A DNA stretch of 9,316 nt from NCBI GenBank assembly GCA_036009045.1, contig DASYML010000125.1, positions 1-9,316 of the forward strand, read 5' to 3'. The notes under the pieces are model-generated. The model did not search any database, was not told where the DNA came from, and saw only the letters and a list, made by a program, of their open reading frames with translations. Origin of the DNA: DASYML01 sp036009045. GTDB lineage: Bacteria > Acidobacteriota > Blastocatellia > Pyrinomonadales > Pyrinomonadaceae. Positions 5,741 to 9,316 of this stretch are shown here, one piece after another; position 1 is the first letter of the stretch; each line of letters opens with the position of its first letter. A program made the translations under genes and the position numbers.

Positions 5741-7240
5741 ATGAAACAGCAGAATTCTTTAATCATCGAAACCAGCAACCATCTTCCACAATTGAAGCCT
5801 GACGAAGCTATCGCCGTCTGCGTCTTTACGGATGAGCCGCGCGTGCCGCTCGAAGGCCAGGACGAAGCGCGGCGCGCGTGCGAGCGGCTGGCCGGGGACG
5901 GCGAATTTTTGGGCCAGGAAGGAACATCCCTAATGCTACACGCGGCGCAGGCGAAGGGCGCGGGAGGCGCGCATCGTCTGTTGCTCCTGGGTCTCGGCTC
6001 TCACGCGGACTTTGACCAGCACGCTCTCAGCCGCGCTTCCGGCATGGCCGTTCGCCAGGCACGCGAAGCGCACGTCAAACGTCTCTATTTGATCCTGCCC
6101 TCGGATGAAACGCGCGCGCCCGACACCCTCGCACGCGCGGTTGCCGAAGGGGCCATCATGGGGCTCTACGACGGCACTCTTTATCAACATCAGGATGAGG
6201 ACCAATTATGGCTCGACGGGCTGACCATTATCACACCGGAAAAGAGCGGGGACGCGCGAGCGTTGCTTGAGCGCGCGCGCATCGTCGCGGAGTCCGTGAG
6301 CTGGACGCGCACGCTGGCGGACGAGCCGGGCGCGTCACTCCCGCCGCGCGAGTTTGCCCGCCGCGCCGCGTTAATGGCCCAGGAATTCGGCCTCCGTGTC
6401 GAATCGCTCGACGCGGAAGAGATACTGGCGCGAGGCATGGGCGGTCTCTACGGAGTCGGGCAGGGATCGGACGAGCCTCCGGCCTTGATAGTGGTCCAAT
6501 ATGAACCTGACGGTGCGCCTGTGGACGAGGAGTTGTGGGCCTTCGTCGGCAAGGGCATCACGTTCGATACGGGCGGCATCTCGCTCAAGCACGGCTTGGA
6601 CATGTACGAGATGAAGTCCGACATGGCTGGCGGCGCGGCAGTGCTCGGCGCGATGCGTGCCATCGCTCAATTGAAGCCGCCGCGACGCGTCGTCGGCATC
6701 GTGCCTTCCGCCGAAAACATGCCTTCTGGACGAGCCATCAAACCCGGCGACATCGTCAGGACGCTCGCCGGTTTCACGGTCGAGGTGGTTGACACGGACG
6801 CCGAAGGCCGTCTAGTGCTCGCCGACGGCATAGCCTACGCGAAGCAGTTGGGCGCGTCGCGCATAGTGGACCTGGCGACGCTCACGGGTTCGATTATCGT
6901 CGCGCTCGGCGATCGTCGGACGGGCCTCTTCAGTAATAACGACGAGTGGGCCAATCGCGTGCAGCAGGCCGCGACCCGTGCGGGCGAGCCTGCGTGGCGC
7001 ATGCCCTGCGGCGACGATTATAAGAAACGCATCGAAAGCCCCATCGCCGATTTCAAGAATTACGGTGGACGCCCGGACGCGACCGCCGCAGCGCTCCTGC
7101 TCAGCAAGTTTGCGGCGGAGACGCCCTGGGCACACTTGGACATCGCTGGGACCGCATGGCACGATGAGGCGCAACCCTACGCGCCAAAGGGCACGACCGG
7201 AACAGGCGTGCGTACCCTTGTGGAGTTGGTCTGCGGTTGA
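5741..7240 (+). CDS. pepA: Leucyl aminopeptidase, M17 family (PepA-like)
   Basis: A 499-residue cytosolic two-metal aminopeptidase that removes N-terminal residues, preferably leucine, from peptides; family members are normally hexamers. Residues 1-165 form the variable N-terminal domain. The catalytic domain holds GKGITFDTGGISLK (270-283), KSDMAGG (292-298), ENMPSG (325-330), DTDAEGRLVLAD (351-362) and DLATLTGS. By comparison with E. coli PepA the metal ligands Lys271, Asp276, Asp294, Asp353 and Glu355 and the catalytic Lys283 and Arg357 are all present, so it should be active. ATG 5741 fits the family length; no clear Shine-Dalgarno precedes it and I found no convincing promoter upstream. 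It is the first gene of a close three-gene run, and its TGA overlaps or closely precedes the next gene. The symbol is given by family resemblance. Confidence 0.95.
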   Translation: MKQQNSLIIETSNHLPQLKPDEAIAVCVFTDEPRVPLEGQDEARRACERLAGDGEFLGQEGTSLMLHAAQAKGAGGAHRLLLLGLGSHADFDQHALSRASGMAVRQAREAHVKRLYLILPSDETRAPDTLARAVAEGAIMGLYDGTLYQHQDEDQLWLDGLTIITPEKSGDARALLERARIVAESVSWTRTLADEPGASLPPREFARRAALMAQEFGLRVESLDAEEILARGMGGLYGVGQGSDEPPALIVVQYEPDGAPVDEELWAFVGKGITFDTGGISLKHGLDMYEMKSDMAGGAAVLGAMRAIAQLKPPRRVVGIVPSAENMPSGRAIKPGDIVRTLAGFTVEVVDTDAEGRLVLADGIAYAKQLGASRIVDLATLTGSIIVALGDRRTGLFSNNDEWANRVQQAATRAGEPAWRMPCGDDYKKRIESPIADFKNYGGRPDATAAALLLSKFAAETPWAHLDIAGTAWHDEAQPYAPKGTTGTGVRTLVELVCG

Positions 7241-7251
7241 GCTTAAAGGCG

Positions 7252-7566
7252 ATGACTTTCGAGCAGTTGATGAGAGACCGGCAGTGGAAGCCTCTACGCA
7301 ATTGTCCCGGCAGATATGTCCTTGATGGAGCGCACAAGAATTTGCGCCCGCAGGACCTGCTCGGAGATGAGTTGGAAATCATGGAATATCTGCCGGACGC
7401 TGCGAGGGACGCGGTGCTGGTCTTCGCGTTGGACGACGGCGGGCTTATCTCCTACAGGCGCGACGACGGCTCTTTTCTTCACACACTCAATACGCCGGAA
7501 GGTTTTCAGAGAAAGCTTTTGCAACTCGGCATAGATTTATCAGGGCCACCAGACACACGCTCATAA
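7252..7566 (+). CDS. Small uncharacterised protein with NCPGRYVL motif
   Basis: A 104-residue soluble acidic protein without a signal peptide or membrane segment. The most distinctive part is near the N-terminus: WKPLRNCPGRYVL (12-24), with Cys18. The middle is a short beta-rich stretch, AVLVFALDDGGLISYRRDDGSFLHTLNT (about 54-81), and a helical end follows. I recall similar Trp-x-Pro-x-x-x-Cys-Pro-Gly-Arg proteins as conserved hypotheticals but know of no function. The gene lies 11 bases after the aminopeptidase stop and 5 bases before the SDR gene, so it is almost surely cotranscribed with both. The start is uncertain: ATG 7252 has only AAAGG at a very short distance, whereas TTG 7237 overlaps the aminopeptidase stop as TTGA and has GGAG 11 bases upstream, which would add five residues (MSLKA). 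Confidence 0.75.
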   Translation: MTFEQLMRDRQWKPLRNCPGRYVLDGAHKNLRPQDLLGDELEIMEYLPDAARDAVLVFALDDGGLISYRRDDGSFLHTLNTPEGFQRKLLQLGIDLSGPPDTRS

Positions 7567-7571
7567 TATAG

Positions 7572-8651
7572 ATGGCACTTGACGAGACGATTTTTCTGAC
7601 GGGATTTCCCGGCTTTATCGCCGGACGGCTGGTCCAGGAATTGGCGACCGCCGCCGCCGGAGGCACGCGCTTTCAACTCCTCGTCCAGCCGGACTTTCTC
7701 TCGCGCGCGCGTGAGGATGTCTCGCGCATCTCGGAGAAGACGGGGACTCCCGTCAGCCACTTTCGCATAATCGAAGGCGACATCACGCGAGCCGACCTCG
7801 GCATGTCTCAAGTGGACCTTGAAAGGGCGCGTGCGGAGGCCACCAACATCTTTCATCTCGCAGCTATCTACGATCTGGGAGTGGCGCGCGCGTTGGCTTT
7901 GCGCGTTAATGTCGAAGGCACACGCAACGTCAATCGCTTCGCGCAGGAGGTCAAGGGACTGCGTCGTTATCATTACGTCTCGACCTGCTACGTCGCGGGA
8001 CTGCGCGAGGGACGGATTCTGGAAACGGAACTCAGACACGAAGCGGGCTTTCGCAATTACTACGAAGAGACGAAGTATCTCGCGGAGTTAGAGGTGGAAG
8101 AATTGAAAGCCTCTCTGCCCGTCACAATTCATCGCCCGGCGGTCGTCTGCGGAGATTCGCGCACGGGCGAGACGGCGAAGTACGACGGCATCTATTACCT
8201 GATTCATTACCTGCTCAAGTGGCCCGGACTGCTCACGCTCTTCAACATAGGCAATCTCGAAGTGAGGCTCAATCTGGTGCCCGTTGATTTCGTCGTGGCG
8301 GGAATGGCCGCGCTGGCCCATGATGAAAGGTCCGTCGGCAAGACTGTGCAACTGGCGGACCCGAACCCGCTGACCACACACGAACTCTTCGAGGCCATCG
8401 CCGGGGCCATGACCAGCAAGAGTTCGCGCCTCACGTTTCCCGCCGCCCTCGTGCATAGAACTCTCAAGCTGCCCCTCTCGCCTCGTGTGACAGGCATGCC
8501 GCACGCCGCCGTCCCTTACTTTTTTCTGGACCAGTCATACGACACCGCGCAGGCGCGCGAATTTCTGGACCCATACGGCGTGCGCTGTCCTCCCTTTTCC
8601 GATTACGTTCAAGCGCTAGTGGATTTCGCCACGCGGCATCCGAGGCTGTAA
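7572..8651 (+). CDS. Extended SDR NAD(P)-dependent oxidoreductase (fatty acyl reductase/epimerase-like)
   Basis: A 359-residue cytosolic Rossmann-fold enzyme. The cofactor loop is LTGFPGFIAGRL (9-20, GxxGxxA form). Asp70 in EGDIT, HLAA (95-98), STCYVAG (137-143), the catalytic pair Tyr164 and Lys168 in YEETK, and HRPAVVCGDS (187-196) follow in the order expected for extended SDRs. TGFPGFIA, STCYVAG and the Tyr-rich region before YxxxK are closer to the NAD_binding_4 group (fatty acyl-CoA reductase, carboxylic acid reductase R domains) than to sugar epimerases. The likely substrate is thus a lipid or acyl compound, but this is inferred. The C-terminal half (GIYYLIHYLLKWPGLLTLF) may form the substrate pocket. 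ATG 7572 is five bases after the previous stop, with no visible Shine-Dalgarno, which suggests translational coupling. Confidence 0.85.
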   Translation: MALDETIFLTGFPGFIAGRLVQELATAAAGGTRFQLLVQPDFLSRAREDVSRISEKTGTPVSHFRIIEGDITRADLGMSQVDLERARAEATNIFHLAAIYDLGVARALALRVNVEGTRNVNRFAQEVKGLRRYHYVSTCYVAGLREGRILETELRHEAGFRNYYEETKYLAELEVEELKASLPVTIHRPAVVCGDSRTGETAKYDGIYYLIHYLLKWPGLLTLFNIGNLEVRLNLVPVDFVVAGMAALAHDERSVGKTVQLADPNPLTTHELFEAIAGAMTSKSSRLTFPAALVHRTLKLPLSPRVTGMPHAAVPYFFLDQSYDTAQAREFLDPYGVRCPPFSDYVQALVDFATRHPRL

Positions 8652-8778
8652 CGCCAGAGACGCGCATAGAAACGTGCGGGTCTTGATTATCTGTTTTGCT
8701 GATTTTTCGTGTATTATTCCCGCGCTCTATCATTCCCCTTTTATCAGGTTCAGCCAGCCCTTCGTGTGGCCAGACTTC

Positions 8779-8786
8779 AAGGAGAG
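8779..8786 (+). promoter_or_regulatory. Strong Shine-Dalgarno fixing the TTG start of the lipoprotein gene
   Basis: AAGGAGAG ends five bases before TTG 8792. This ideal spacing, and the signal peptide that begins exactly there (MLKKSLLPL), outweigh the in-frame ATG farther upstream at 8696. Confidence 0.75.
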
Positions 8787-8791
8787 TTCAG

Positions 8792-9262
8792 TTGCTAAAG
8801 AAATCCCTCTTACCCCTGATGTTGTTTGTCGCCTGTGCGTTTCTGTTTGCCGCTTGCAGCACCACGAACACGAACACCAACACGACAGCCAACGCTAACA
8901 GCAATAAAGCTGTGACCACCACGACCACGACCAGCACGACAACCGCCAGTCCGGCGGCCAGCAATACGGCCTCAACTAACACCGCCACGACGACGACCAA
9001 TACGACCGCCGTCTCGACTACCACCGGCGAGAAGATAGGCGTCCCGGAATGCGACGAGTACATAGCGAAATACGAGGCTTGTATTTCCGGCAAGGTGCCT
9101 GAGGCCGCTCGCGCGCAGTACAATTCGGGGCTGGCCCAGATGCGCAAATCATGGCAAACCCTGGCCGCCAACCCGCAGACTAAAGCGAGCCTCGCGCAAG
9201 CCTGCAAGACCGCCTCTGAAAGCGCCCGGCAATCGTTCAAATCATTCGGCTGCGACTTTTAG
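8792..9262 (+). CDS. Lipoprotein with Thr/Asn-rich tether and four-cysteine C-terminal domain
   Basis: With the TTG start the product is 156 residues. The signal sequence is KKSLLPLMLFVACAFLFAAC; the lipobox LFAAC makes Cys22 the lipidated residue, although Phe at -3 is less usual than Leu. Residues 23-79 are almost only Thr, Asn, Ala and Ser, a flexible tether. The globular part, about 81-156, opens with IGVPECDEYIAKYEAC and has Cys87, Cys97, Cys138 and Cys154, probably two disulfides in the periplasm, with a Trp121-centred helical middle. I regard this as a small uncharacterised family seen in soil bacteria; the function is unknown. The 140-base gap after the SDR gene and the strong Shine-Dalgarno suggest its own transcript. 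TATTAT (8712-8717) could be a -10, but no good -35 is correctly spaced. A CACCGCAG repeat begins four bases after the stop. Confidence 0.82.
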   Translation: MLKKSLLPLMLFVACAFLFAACSTTNTNTNTTANANSNKAVTTTTTTSTTTASPAASNTASTNTATTTTNTTAVSTTTGEKIGVPECDEYIAKYEACISGKVPEAARAQYNSGLAQMRKSWQTLAANPQTKASLAQACKTASESARQSFKSFGCDF

Positions 9263-9266
9263 CGTC

Positions 9267-9316
9267 GTTCACCACCGCAGACACAGAGCGCACAGAGTCA
9301 GCATAGAGAGTTGAAA
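9267..9316. repeat. CACCGCAGACAC repeat, copy 2 (cut by window end)
   Basis: GTTCACCACCGCAGACAC (9267-9284) repeats bases 2338-2355 exactly. It is followed by AGAGCGCACAGAG, related to the continuation of the first copy. It lies in the same orientation relative to the preceding gene, four bases after the lipoprotein stop. Any right arm would lie beyond the window. Confidence 0.78.

Noticed and set aside
8696..8791. Upstream ATG start for the lipoprotein gene
   Set aside because: The added 32 residues would bury the signal peptide. The TTG at 8792 has an ideal Shine-Dalgarno and gives a standard lipoprotein signal.
8788..9240. 150-codon minus-strand frame rich in Val and Leu opposite the lipoprotein
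   Set aside because: The Val/Leu runs are the antisense of Thr/Asn codon repeats; there is no start context or homology-like motif.

Overview
The window looks like a chromosomal segment from an Acidobacteriota-type bacterium, probably of the Blastocatellia/Pyrinomonadales kind. That is an inference from three things: a membrane Ser/Thr kinase fused to a very long TPR array, a lipoprotein with a Thr/Asn-rich linker, and intergenic spaces filled with long palindromic repeats (CACCGCAGACAC, CGCCAAGGCGC, GTCCAAAGTC, GTGACGA and GAGGCTA types). No rRNA, tRNA, CRISPR array, phage gene or transposase gene is visible.

Layout from left to right. (1) 2-2323, + strand: the C-terminal part of a Ser/Thr kinase (last kinase helix, one membrane segment, about 16 TPR units), cut by the window edge. 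(2) 2324-2727: no gene, but two adjacent palindromic elements and a candidate promoter. (3) 2728-3882, + strand: an alpha/beta hydrolase of the COG2945 type and a YciA-like hotdog acyl-CoA thioesterase, separated by a hairpin repeat. (4) 3834-5501, - strand: an exported 5'-nucleotidase-family metallophosphatase that converges on the thioesterase; both stop codons lie at or inside one shared palindrome. (5) 5502-5740: a divergent intergenic region with a near-perfect 36-bp hairpin and a TATAAT promoter reading left. (6) 5741-8651, + strand: a tight three-gene run of M17 leucyl aminopeptidase, a small uncharacterised protein with an NCPGRYVL motif, and an extended SDR reductase/epimerase. (7) 8792-9262, + strand: a lipoprotein with a Thr/Asn-rich tether and a four-cysteine C-terminal domain, starting at TTG behind a strong Shine-Dalgarno. 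(8) 9267-9316: a second copy of the repeat that follows the kinase gene.

The genes are mostly housekeeping: peptide turnover, nucleotide salvage, acyl-CoA/ester hydrolysis, plus envelope signalling and a lipoprotein. They do not form one recognisable pathway. I see no convincing undescribed enzymatic system. The least ordinary feature is the non-coding architecture: five unrelated palindrome families in 9.3 kb, sitting at five gene junctions or gene ends. They supply C-terminal codons to three genes and almost the whole 5' leader of a fourth.
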